Source: JBGPFS01 sp041483455 (GTDB lineage: Bacteria; Chloroflexota; Limnocylindria; Limnocylindrales; CSP1-4). From it: a stretch of 5,708 bases of DNA. Position numbers and translations under genes: made by a program. Under the pieces are notes generated by a model. That model ran no database searches. It worked only from the letters and a program-made list of their open reading frames with translations, and was not told where the DNA came from. Of this stretch, positions 1 through 5,285 are shown piece after piece. Location: contig JBGPFS010000168.1 in the NCBI GenBank assembly GCA_041483455.1, forward strand, positions 1 through 5,708, read 5' to 3'. Every line of letters starts with the position of its first letter. Position 1 is the stretch's first letter.

Positions 1-393
1 CGTCAGCCTCAGCCGGCTTTTGCCGACCACCGCCTCCGCGGGCCCGCTCGCCGCGAGGCGAACCTCGCCCGGTCGCAGCGAATCCGCCGCCGCGCCCAGC
101 GGGTCCACGAGGACGATGAGGCGCGTCCCGTCGCCCAGGAGCACTTCGAGACGGACCTCGTCGAGCAGGGCGCGCACGCCCTCGATGACCTCGTCGAGGC
201 GGACGGCCGCCCGCCCGGCCGCCTCGACCTCCGCGTAGGTCGCGCCCGCCCGGGCCGCCTCGAGCATCGCATCGCAGATGAGCGCGACCGCCTCCGGGTG
301 GTTGAGCTTCAGGCCGGCGGCGCGGTGACGCCGGGCGAGCTCCGCGGCGGTGAAGATGAGGAGGCGCTCTTCCTCCCAGGGCGTCAGGCGCAT
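1..393 (-). CDS. ureAB: Urease gamma-beta fusion subunit, N-terminal part (runs off left edge)
   Basis: This is the start of a urease structural gene; urease is the cytoplasmic nickel enzyme that hydrolyses urea to ammonia and carbamate. I translated 131 codons in one open frame to the window edge. Residues 1-100 read as a complete UreA (gamma) chain: it opens MRLTPWEEERLLIF, continues with AAELARRHRAAGLKLNHPEAVALI (about 17-39, split here only by description), and ends in the gamma-type GDGTRLIVLVDPLG. No stop follows. After a short linker, residues 108-131 begin PGEVRLA and continue as the start of UreB (beta), so gamma and beta are probably fused, as in several high-GC bacteria. The ATG at 393 is preferred over the in-frame ATG at 402 because UreA proteins start at this point and because an AGGA lies 8 bases upstream. 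ureC and accessory genes would be expected beyond the left edge. UreA identity is secure; the fusion is likely but its beta part is cut short. Confidence 0.92.
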   Translation of the reverse strand, partial: MRLTPWEEERLLIFTAAELARRHRAAGLKLNHPEAVALICDAMLEAARAGATYAEVEAAGRAAVRLDEVIEGVRALLDEVRLEVLLGDGTRLIVLVDPLGAAADSLRPGEVRLAASGPAEAVVGKSRLRLT

Positions 394-401
394 GGGCGCC
401 A

Positions 402-405
402 TCCT
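402..405 (-). promoter_or_regulatory. Ribosome binding site that decides the ureAB start
   Basis: AGGA on the minus strand lies 8 bases before the ATG at 393. It overlaps the alternative in-frame ATG at 402, which therefore has no properly spaced site of its own. This favours the shorter, family-typical N-terminus. Confidence 0.55.
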
Positions 406-470
406 AGCGGCCCGGACGCAGTCGGAGGAGAGTGCGACGACCCCCTCGCGTCCGTGCCTCCCGAGCGCCC

Positions 471-499
471 TTGGCAGTCGGGCCGTCCTGTGGCACGAT
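471..499 (+). promoter_or_regulatory. Putative ssrA promoter
   Basis: TTGGCA at 471-476 differs from the -35 consensus at one position. It is followed after 17 bases by CACGAT at 494-499, a weaker -10 that keeps the key A and final A-T. The predicted start near 506 would give a leader of about 26 bases before the mature tmRNA. A second weak -10-like box, TAAGGT, lies at 500-505. This is pattern matching only; the sigma-factor preference of this organism is unknown. Confidence 0.4.
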
Positions 500-505
500 T
501 AAGGT

Positions 506-527
506 CCATCGAACGCCGGTTCGATGG
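506..527 (+). promoter_or_regulatory. Perfect 9-bp palindrome with GAAC-N4-GTTC core in front of ssrA
   Basis: CCATCGAAC (506-514) and GTTCGATGG (519-527) are exact inverted repeats around a GCCG centre. The palindrome begins at the predicted transcription start and ends 4 bases before the mature tmRNA 5' end. As RNA it would be a strong leader hairpin just before the RNase P cleavage point. As DNA its core matches the GAAC-N4-GTTC skeleton of the Gram-positive LexA box. No T-run follows it, so it is not a standard terminator. Which role applies cannot be decided from the sequence. Confidence 0.6.
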
Positions 528-531
528 TCGT

Positions 532-907
532 GGGGATGCGTGGATTCGACAGGGTCCAGCTGCCCGGGAGCGCGAGCCGAGGATGCCGCTCAGGCCTCGT
601 TAATCAGGCGGCAAAACGAAGTAACTGGCAACCGCCAGCCTGCTCTCGCCCTCGCTGCTTAGGCAGTAAGGTGAGCGTGGAAGCAGCCTCCTCCTCGCGG
701 GCTGTGGAAGCGTCATCCAGCGAGGATGCAGCCGACGCGACCGCCGCGTAACGTCGGCCCAGGCCCGATCCAGGGACACGCGACTGGACCGACCGATAGC
801 CTGCCGATGGGCGCCCGGCCGGTCGACGACAAAGCATCGGACACGCTCGTAGTGGTCCTCGGCGAAGGGTTCTGGACGGGGAGTTCGACTCTCCCCCATC
901 TCCACCA
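532..907 (+). ncRNA. ssrA: Transfer-messenger RNA (tmRNA), complete, 376 nt
   Basis: tmRNA rescues stalled ribosomes: it acts first as an alanyl-tRNA and then as a short mRNA that tags the nascent chain for proteolysis. The mature 5' end GGGGATG (532-538) pairs with CATCTCC (897-903), leaving A904 and an encoded CCA (905-907). The third acceptor pair is G-U, the alanyl-tRNA synthetase identity element. The conserved TGGATTCGAC follows at 541-550. The T loop TTCGACT lies at 884-890 in a 6-bp stem. The long helix P2 pairs 554-559 with 872-877. Pseudoknot PK1 pairs 578-582 with 595-599 and 584-589 with 608-613. PK2 pairs 683-688 with 700-705 and 692-697 with 721-726. A 7-bp stem, 731-737 with 752-758, belongs to PK3. 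The tag frame lies between PK1 and PK2. It is a one-piece tmRNA, not the permuted two-piece form, and is divergent from ureAB. Confidence 0.97.
627..662 (+). other. tmRNA tag reading frame (GNRQPALALAA)
   Basis: The resume codon is read as GGC at 627, 13 bases after the end of PK1. The frame encodes GNRQPALALAA and stops at TAG (660-662). With the alanine carried by tmRNA the added tag would be A-GNRQPALALAA. The hydrophobic ALAA end is the usual protease-recognition signature. The TAG lies in the loop of helix P5: CTGC/GCAG (655-658 with 663-666), stacked on 645-650 with 670-675. The exact resume codon is inferred from this frame ending correctly; the other frames do not give a tag-like end. 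Confidence 0.85.
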
Positions 908-949
908 ATGACTCCCGAGCGCGGCGTCACCCGACGACGACGAAGGCGG

Positions 950-974
950 CGCGGAGGACGAGACGTCCGGCGCG
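950..974. terminator. Imperfect hairpin between ssrA and the convergent zinc-ribbon gene
   Basis: GGACG (956-960) pairs with CGTCC (964-968) around a 3-base loop. A 2x2 internal mismatch then leads to four further pairs (950-953 with 971-974). It sits 43 bases after the tmRNA 3' end and 20 bases after the stop of the convergent gene, so it could serve either. There is no T-run on either strand, so intrinsic termination is doubtful. The rest of 908-993 shows nothing else. Confidence 0.25.
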
Positions 975-993
975 ACCCCGACCGTCCCGCTCG

Positions 994-1533
994 CTACCGA
1001 GCGCCAGCCACGCTCCCGATGGGCCGCGGACGGAACGCTGTTCGAACGTGGTATCGCTCCATCACCCGGGCGAGCGCGGCCCGCGCTTCCGCCCAGGCCT
1101 GCTGGTCCCCGATGATGCTGGTCTCGGCATTCCATCGGGCGAGCTGGGCCATGGCCGTGAGGAGGGCGTCGTGGCGAACGCTTCGCCCTCGGCCGGCGTC
1201 CACCACGCCGAGCACCAGGTAGCGCCGGACAACGTCATGCGGAGCCCGCCAACGTCCGATGCAGACGTCGTCCCCCTGGCGCAGGCTCTCGAGGTACTCG
1301 TCGTCTCCGACCGGGTGCTGCTCGTGCTCATCCCGGTGCCGGACGAGGTCCACTCGGCCTTGGCCCGGGCTGAGCGACTCGAACCGGCCGTCGCTGCCCG
1401 CCAGCTGGTAGCAGACCGGACAGGTAGGCTCCATGTAAGCGCGCGGTGGCGCACCGTACACCAGGCCGCACCGCCGGCAGAAGCTGGCACTGGCCCTCGC
1501 CGCGATCCCGCACTGGAGGCAGACGGCGCTCAT
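994..1533 (-). CDS. Uncharacterised zinc-ribbon protein, 179 aa
   Basis: I do not recognise a named family. The N-terminus holds a clear zinc ribbon: C5-x2-C8 and C19-x2-C22, the second knuckle being FCRRCG. A further CPVC (C38, C41) is followed by a histidine-rich stretch, H66, H70 and H73 (RHRDEHEQHP), which could complete a second metal site; that part is speculation. Residues 80-125 contain DEYLESLRQGDDVCIGRWRAPHD and a hydrophobic YLVLGVVD strand. The C-terminal third (about 121-162) looks helical. There is no signal peptide or membrane segment, so the product is probably cytoplasmic. Its ATG overlaps the stop of the 75-residue gene as ATGA, implying translational coupling. Codon use is GC-rich but less strict at third positions than in copB. 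Roles in nucleic-acid or protein binding, or metal sensing linked to copB, are possible but unproven. Confidence 0.8.
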   Translation of the reverse strand: MSAVCLQCGIAARASASFCRRCGLVYGAPPRAYMEPTCPVCYQLAGSDGRFESLSPGQGRVDLVRHRDEHEQHPVGDDEYLESLRQGDDVCIGRWRAPHDVVRRYLVLGVVDAGRGRSVRHDALLTAMAQLARWNAETSIIGDQQAWAEARAALARVMERYHVRTAFRPRPIGSVAGAR

Positions 1534-1757
1534 CGGGCCACGACAGGGCTCGAGCCATCGCCCGTCGGGAGATCCGTGAGCCTCCCGGCGGCCGTCCGGA
1601 TCGCGTCGATCTCTTCATGCAACTCGTCGAGCGAGAGCTCCAGGAGCGCGACACGGAGCCTGCTCCGAAGCGGGCGGGCCTCCGCCTGACGCCCGTCCCG
1701 TTCGAGAACGGTCAGGGTGGCCAGGAGCGCGCCGAACTCTGAGCCGGGTGTGGGCAT
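1530..1757 (-). CDS. Small helical protein of unknown function, 75 aa
   Basis: The predicted product is mostly helical, with heptad-like leucines from about residue 8 to 60 (ALLATLTVLERDGRQAEA, then LRVALLELSLDELHEEIDAI) and a short disordered tail. It has no cysteine, signal peptide or membrane helix. A coiled-coil or helical-hairpin partner protein is a reasonable picture. I chose the ATG at 1757 because a GAGG lies 8 bases upstream. The frame stays open to a TTG at 1829, directly against the copB stop, which would add 24 residues but has no convincing ribosome site. The stop overlaps the start of the zinc-ribbon gene by 4 bases, so the two products are probably made together. It follows copB after 72 bases and may be on the same transcript. 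I recognise no homologue. Confidence 0.68.
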   Translation of the reverse strand: MPTPGSEFGALLATLTVLERDGRQAEARPLRSRLRVALLELSLDELHEEIDAIRTAAGRLTDLPTGDGSSPVVAR

Positions 1758-1765
1758 TCCGTTGG

Positions 1766-1769
1766 CCTC
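1766..1769 (-). promoter_or_regulatory. Ribosome binding site choosing the 75-aa start
   Basis: GAGG on the minus strand, 8 bases before the ATG at 1757. It is the only well-spaced site among the candidate starts (TTG at 1829, ATG at 1757). Confidence 0.5.
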
Positions 1770-1829
1770 GGGGATCTGGGGTCTGGGGACGTGTAGCCCA
1801 GATGGTCCGCCGCAGGGGATTTCTGACAA

Positions 1830-3926
1830 TCACCCGATCGGGCTACCGCTCGTTCCAAACGGCTCGCCCGATCCCGCAGGCCGGAGCCGGAGCCGACGCA
1901 GGAGCTGAGCGTTCGCGGCCACGATCATCGTTGAAGCGCTCATCGCGATGGCGCCGACCGCCATCGGCAGGTCGAGGCCCCACGGCGTGAGCGCCCCCGC
2001 CGCGACCGGGATGGCGATGAGGTTGTAGCCGGTCGCCCAGACCAGGTTCTGGATCATCTTCCGGTACGTCGCGCGCGATAGCTCGATCGCCCCGACGACG
2101 TCCCGGGGGTCGCTCCGGACGAGCACGATCCCGGCCGACTCGACCGCGACGTCGGTGCCGGCCCCGATCGCGATCCCTACATCCGCGGTCGCGAGAGCGG
2201 GCGCGTCGTTGACGCCGTCGCCGACCATCGCCACCCGCCGTCCACCCGCCTGGAACCGGCGCACCGCCTCAGCCTTGTCGGCCGGCAGCACCTGCGCGGC
2301 GACCTCGTCGATGCCAAGGCGGGCAGCGACCGCGTCCGCCACGGCCTGGGCGTCGCCGGTGATCATCGCCACCCGGATCCCGAGCGCGTGGAGGCGCGCG
2401 ACGGCATCGGCGGATTCCGGCCGGATCGCATCCTCGACGGCGAGCGAGCCCGCCACGACCCCGTCTACGACGACGTAGAGGACGGTGCGGCCCTCGGCGC
2501 CCCGGATCGCGGCGGCGGAGTCGTCGGCGAGGCCGAGGTCCCCGAGCAGGCGCGGTCCGCCGATGGCCACCGTCTGCCCTCCGATCCGCGCCCGAGCGCC
2601 CCGGCCGGCGAGCGCCTCGAAGTCCGTGGCCGCTGGCACGCCGATGCCGCGCGTGCGTGCTCCCTCGACGATCGCCCGTGCCAGCGGATGCTCCGAGTCC
2701 GCCTCGACCGCAGCGGCGAGCGCCAGGACCGACGCCGGGTCGCCGCGCGTCGCGGAGACCTCGACGAGCACCGGTTCGCCGCGGGTCAGCGTACCGGTCT
2801 TGTCGAAGATCACGGTGTCGATCTCGCGCGCCCGCTCCAGCGCGAGCCGGTCCTTGACCAGCAGGCCGTTCCGCGCCCCGAGCGAGGTGCTGATCGCGAT
2901 GACGAGCGGGATGGCCAGGCCGAGGGCGTGCGGGCAGGCGATGACGAGGACGGTCGCCGTCCGGACGAGCGCGCCCTCCGGATCGCCCCGCAGCCACCAG
3001 AACCCGAACGTCACCGCCCCCGAGGCGAGCGCGACGTAGAACAGGATCGCGGCGGCGCGGTCGGCGAGAACCTGCGCCCGCGACGCCGACGCCTGAGCCG
3101 CCGCTACCATGCGCATGATCCCGGACAGCGCGGTCTGATCGCCAACGCCGGTGACCCGGATCCGGAGGCTGCCCCCGGCGACCACGGTGCCGGCGATGAC
3201 CCGGTCGCCCGACTCCTTCGCGACCGCCTGCGACTCGCCGGTGATCATCGACTCGTCGACGTCGGCCGAACCTTCGCTGATCACCCCGTCGGCGGGCACC
3301 CGGGCCCCCGGCCGGACGAGCACGACATCCCCGACCGCGAGCTCCGAAAGGGCGACCGTCTCCGTCCCGGCCGCGGTGACGCGTTCGGCCGTGTCGGGGA
3401 GGAGCTCGGCCAGCGCCGAGAGCGCGCCACGGGCCTGGGCGATCGAGCGCATCTCGAGCCAGTGACCGAGCAGCATGATCGTGATCAGCGTGGCGAGCTC
3501 CCACCAGATCTCGACCTCGAACAGGCGGAGGGTGCCGGCCCAGCTCGTCCCGAACGCGACGACGATCGCGAGCGAGATGAGGGTCATCATCCCGGGCTTC
3601 CGGTCGGCCAGCTCCCCCGATGCCCCACGGAGGAAGACGAGTCCGCCGTACAGGAAGACGACCGTGCCGAGGACGGCCGGGATCCAGGCGGAGCCGGGGA
3701 AGGTCGGCGCGCGGTAGCCGAGCCACGCCTGCGGATCGGGGCTCCACGCGAGGACCGGGAGCGTCAGCAGGAGGCTCAGCCAGAAGCGATCGCGGAACAT
3801 CGCGACCGAGTGGCCCGCGTGGCGGTCGTGACCGCGGCCCGCCGCGTGTTCCTCATGGGCCGGCGTCGGAGATGCGCGGGATGCGCGCGGGTCCTGGCCG
3901 TGACCCGCTTGATGCTCGTGCTCCAT
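1830..3926 (-). CDS. copB: Copper-exporting P-type ATPase, CopB-like (CPH motif, P1B-3)
   Basis: A 698-residue inner-membrane pump that exports copper (possibly silver) using ATP. The N-terminus lacks a CxxC metal-binding domain. Instead it has eight histidines in the first 39 residues (H3, H5, H9, H24, H27, H33, H36, H39), as in the CopB group. The actuator loop has TGES at 229-232, the transport motif is C331-P-H with ALGLAIP following, the phosphorylated aspartate is D375 in DKTGT, and the nucleotide domain has H413-P414 of SEHPLA. MITGD is at 521-525 and MVGDGVNDAP at 567-576. The last helices carry YN (634-635) and MSAST (662-666), typical of P1B-3. CPH rather than CPC separates it from CopA. 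The frame is open upstream to 4187, but that stretch overlaps the methyltransferase and reads as non-protein. The ATG at 3926 starts exactly where the histidine-rich region begins. Cu(I) versus Cu(II) cannot be told from sequence. Confidence 0.95.
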   Translation of the reverse strand: MEHEHQAGHGQDPRASRASPTPAHEEHAAGRGHDRHAGHSVAMFRDRFWLSLLLTLPVLAWSPDPQAWLGYRAPTFPGSAWIPAVLGTVVFLYGGLVFLRGASGELADRKPGMMTLISLAIVVAFGTSWAGTLRLFEVEIWWELATLITIMLLGHWLEMRSIAQARGALSALAELLPDTAERVTAAGTETVALSELAVGDVVLVRPGARVPADGVISEGSADVDESMITGESQAVAKESGDRVIAGTVVAGGSLRIRVTGVGDQTALSGIMRMVAAAQASASRAQVLADRAAAILFYVALASGAVTFGFWWLRGDPEGALVRTATVLVIACPHALGLAIPLVIAISTSLGARNGLLVKDRLALERAREIDTVIFDKTGTLTRGEPVLVEVSATRGDPASVLALAAAVEADSEHPLARAIVEGARTRGIGVPAATDFEALAGRGARARIGGQTVAIGGPRLLGDLGLADDSAAAIRGAEGRTVLYVVVDGVVAGSLAVEDAIRPESADAVARLHALGIRVAMITGDAQAVADAVAARLGIDEVAAQVLPADKAEAVRRFQAGGRRVAMVGDGVNDAPALATADVGIAIGAGTDVAVESAGIVLVRSDPRDVVGAIELSRATYRKMIQNLVWATGYNLIAIPVAAGALTPWGLDLPMAVGAIAMSASTMIVAANAQLLRRLRLRPAGSGEPFGTSGSPIG

Positions 3927-3943
3927 ACTCCCCCCTAGTATAC
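3925..3943 (-). promoter_or_regulatory. copB -10 box and inverted repeat overlapping the start codon
   Basis: On the minus strand TATACT (3942-3937) matches the -10 consensus at five of six positions. The inverted repeat ATACT-N7-AGTAT (3941-3925) covers part of this box and runs into the copB ATG; its spacer is AGGGGGG. If the -10 is used, transcription would begin about 4 bases before the ATG, making a nearly leaderless message. If an upstream promoter is used, the G-run acts as a close-set ribosome site. AT-rich ends around a G/C tract loosely recall operators of copper-sensing CsoR repressors, but the halves are not the standard ones. I saw no good -35. Confidence 0.45.
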
Positions 3944-3951
3944 GCTTCACG

Positions 3952-3981
3952 GCCGACCCGCCCCGGGGAATGCCGACCCGC
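3952..3981 (-). repeat. 10-bp direct repeat with 20-bp period upstream of copB
   Basis: GCGGGTCGGC (minus strand) occurs exactly twice, at 3981-3972 and 3961-3952, with start-to-start spacing of 20 bp, about two helical turns. The spacer contains the palindrome CCCCGGGG. Both copies lie between the methyltransferase stop and the copB -10-like box. Relative to a start near 3930 their centres are about -27 and -47. This would suit a tandem-site activator or repressor. No regulator gene is in the window. Confidence 0.5.
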
Positions 3982-4653
3982 TCAGCCCTTGAGCCCGATG
4001 ACGGCGAACAGCGCCAAGCTACCCTGGCCCGGCGGGACTGACCGCGACAGCGACTCCGTGGGAAGCGCCAACCGCTCGCGGACGGCGGCGAGTTCGCCCT
4101 CCGTGAACGTCGCGAAGCGGACGTCGTAGAGCAAGGCCCTCCCGCGGGGCCGGAGGACGCGACGGATCTCGCCCACGGCGGCGGCAAGGTCCTCCCAGTG
4201 ATGAGCCGAGAGCGATGAGACGATCAGATCGACCGAGGCGTCCGCGAGCGGGAGGCGTTCCGCGGATCCATGGGCGAACCGGACGTTCGCAACCGCGGGA
4301 GCGGTCTCCGCGATCTCGAGCATCCTGGCATTCGGCTCCACCCCGATGACGGTCGCAGCGGGCAGGCGCCGACCGAGGTCCGCAGTGAGCGTCCCCGGGC
4401 CGGAGCCGAGGTCGACGACCACGAGCGCCGGGCGATCGGCGGCCCAGGCGACACCATCGGCCAGGATGCGCCGGTGGAGCGCTCCGACGAGACGCGGGGC
4501 CACGGCGGCATACGCTCGTTGGCCGCGCCTGACGCTGAAGCCGCCGTGTCGATCCAGGGCACGGACCGCCCGGACGGCGACGCCCACGATGCGACCTGGA
4601 TGCCACGTGCGAGGTAACGCCGGACACGCGGGCAGCTCGCCCGGGACGCTCAC
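3982..4653 (-). CDS. Class I SAM-dependent methyltransferase, 223 aa
   Basis: A soluble Rossmann-fold methyltransferase of the UbiE/Methyltransf_11 type. The SAM-binding motif I is VVVDLGSGPGT (about 78-88). The acidic residue at the end of strand 2 is E106 in GVEPNARML. HGSAERLPLADASVDLIVSS (129-147) covers the adenine contact and motif II region, and AAVGEIRRVLRPRGRALLYD (158-177) the following helix and strand. The first 40 residues (WHPGRIVGVAVRAVRALDRHGGFS) may form a lid or substrate cap. The start is a GTG at 4653 overlapping the resA stop as GTGA; AAGG lies 10 bases upstream. Frames extending further upstream overlap resA and look non-coding. The overlap ties it to resA in one operon. 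The methyl acceptor cannot be predicted; small molecule, quinone-like or metalloid substrates all remain open. Confidence 0.88.
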   Translation of the reverse strand: MSVPGELPACPALPRTWHPGRIVGVAVRAVRALDRHGGFSVRRGQRAYAAVAPRLVGALHRRILADGVAWAADRPALVVVDLGSGPGTLTADLGRRLPAATVIGVEPNARMLEIAETAPAVANVRFAHGSAERLPLADASVDLIVSSLSAHHWEDLAAAVGEIRRVLRPRGRALLYDVRFATFTEGELAAVRERLALPTESLSRSVPPGQGSLALFAVIGLKG

Positions 4654-5279
4654 CCGAGGATCGCCTTCACCGCCGTCTCGATCCCCGCGGGATCGAAGGT
4701 CCCGATCCTGAGCTGGCGGAGGATACCCGTCCGGTCGATGAAGAAGTGCGACGGGATCCCGAGGATCCGGTACTCCGCGGCGATCCGCTCGTTCTGGTCG
4801 GGGATCTTCGTATAGGTCAGACCGACGCGGCTCGCATAGTCGATGACCGTCTTGGCGTCCTCGGTGATATAGACCTGGACGACCACGAGACCTTGGTCTT
4901 TGTACCTCTCGTAGGCAGCCTGGATGTCGGGGTTCTCGGCGCGGCAGGGCTGGCACCAGCTCGCGCCGAACGTCAGCCAGACTGCCTTACCCTTCAGGTC
5001 GCTCAGGCGGATCAGCTTGCCGTCCGTGGTCGTCGCCGAGAAGTCGGGGGCCGGCTCGCCGACGGTCGGCGGGTCCCCGCTCGCGGTGCCGGTGAGGGTG
5101 ATCGAGGTGACCGTGCCATCCGCCGACGTCGCGGTGGCCGGCTGGTTCGAGAGGAAGGCGACAGCGACGATGACGACGCCGGTCACGCCGATGATGACAA
5201 GGGTCGAGAGGCGGGTGCGCAGCGAGGCGGGGCGCGCCGGCTGGCTCGCTCGCTCGGTCGTCGAGGGCTGGGTTTCCAT
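4650..5279 (-). CDS. resA: ResA/TlpA-type membrane-anchored thiol-disulfide oxidoreductase
   Basis: A 209-residue thioredoxin-fold protein. A positively charged N-terminus precedes one membrane helix at about 25-44 (STLVIIGVTGVVIVAVAFLS); the catalytic domain then lies outside the membrane. The domain opens VGEPAPDFSATTTDGKLIRLSDLKGK (73-98), the redoxin signature. The active site is W108-C109-Q-P-C112, and the cis-proline is P176 in GIPSHFFID. In system II cytochrome c maturation ResA reduces the haem-binding CXXCH cysteines before haem attachment. It starts 6 bases after resB ends, which supports the ResA role over a general TlpA. The methyltransferase gene overlaps its stop. There is no lipobox cysteine. 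Alternative: a TlpA or SCO-like thiol protein serving copper delivery; the CQPC active site fits a reductase better. Confidence 0.92.
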   Translation of the reverse strand: METQPSTTERASQPARPASLRTRLSTLVIIGVTGVVIVAVAFLSNQPATATSADGTVTSITLTGTASGDPPTVGEPAPDFSATTTDGKLIRLSDLKGKAVWLTFGASWCQPCRAENPDIQAAYERYKDQGLVVVQVYITEDAKTVIDYASRVGLTYTKIPDQNERIAAEYRILGIPSHFFIDRTGILRQLRIGTFDPAGIETAVKAILG

Positions 5280-5285
5280 GGTTCT

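Noticed and set aside
926..945. GAC/GAA trinucleotide-like run after ssrA
   Set aside because: It is only a few units long and imperfect; not a meaningful repeat array.
1048..1689. Plus-strand open frame antisense to the zinc-ribbon and 75-aa genes
   Set aside because: The minus-strand frames have zinc-knuckle motifs, an ATGA overlap and a ribosome site; the plus frame shows none of these.
1793..1846. 7-bp inverted repeat GTAGCCC/GGGCTAC across the end of copB
   Set aside because: The 40-base loop, the lack of a T-run and the coding overlap make a terminator or attenuator unconvincing; chance is likely in such GC-rich DNA.
1784..1860. tRNA-like stretch on the plus strand (GTGTAGCCCAGATGGTC resembles a D arm)
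   Set aside because: No D-stem partner (GGGC) follows, there is no valid T arm (TTCCAAA has a non-pairing stem) and no matching acceptor end. It overlaps the copB 3' end.
2356..3250. Repeated GTGATCATCG at about 2360 and 3240
   Set aside because: These encode the MITGD and MITGES motifs of the ATPase; the likeness comes from shared protein motifs, not a DNA repeat.
2388..3938. Long plus-strand open frame (516 codons) antisense to copB
   Set aside because: Its product is arginine/aspartate-rich with no recognisable domain; it is the expected shadow of a high-GC gene on the other strand.
3927..4187. Longer N-terminus for the copper ATPase, starting at 4187
   Set aside because: The extra 87 residues overlap the well-supported methyltransferase gene in another frame, have arginine/serine-rich shadow composition and no family similarity. 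The histidine-rich start at 3926 fits CopB.
4654..4956. Longer N-terminus for the methyltransferase, starting at 4956
   Set aside because: It lies wholly within resA in another frame and reads as low-complexity charged sequence. The GTG at 4653 gives a normal operon overlap.
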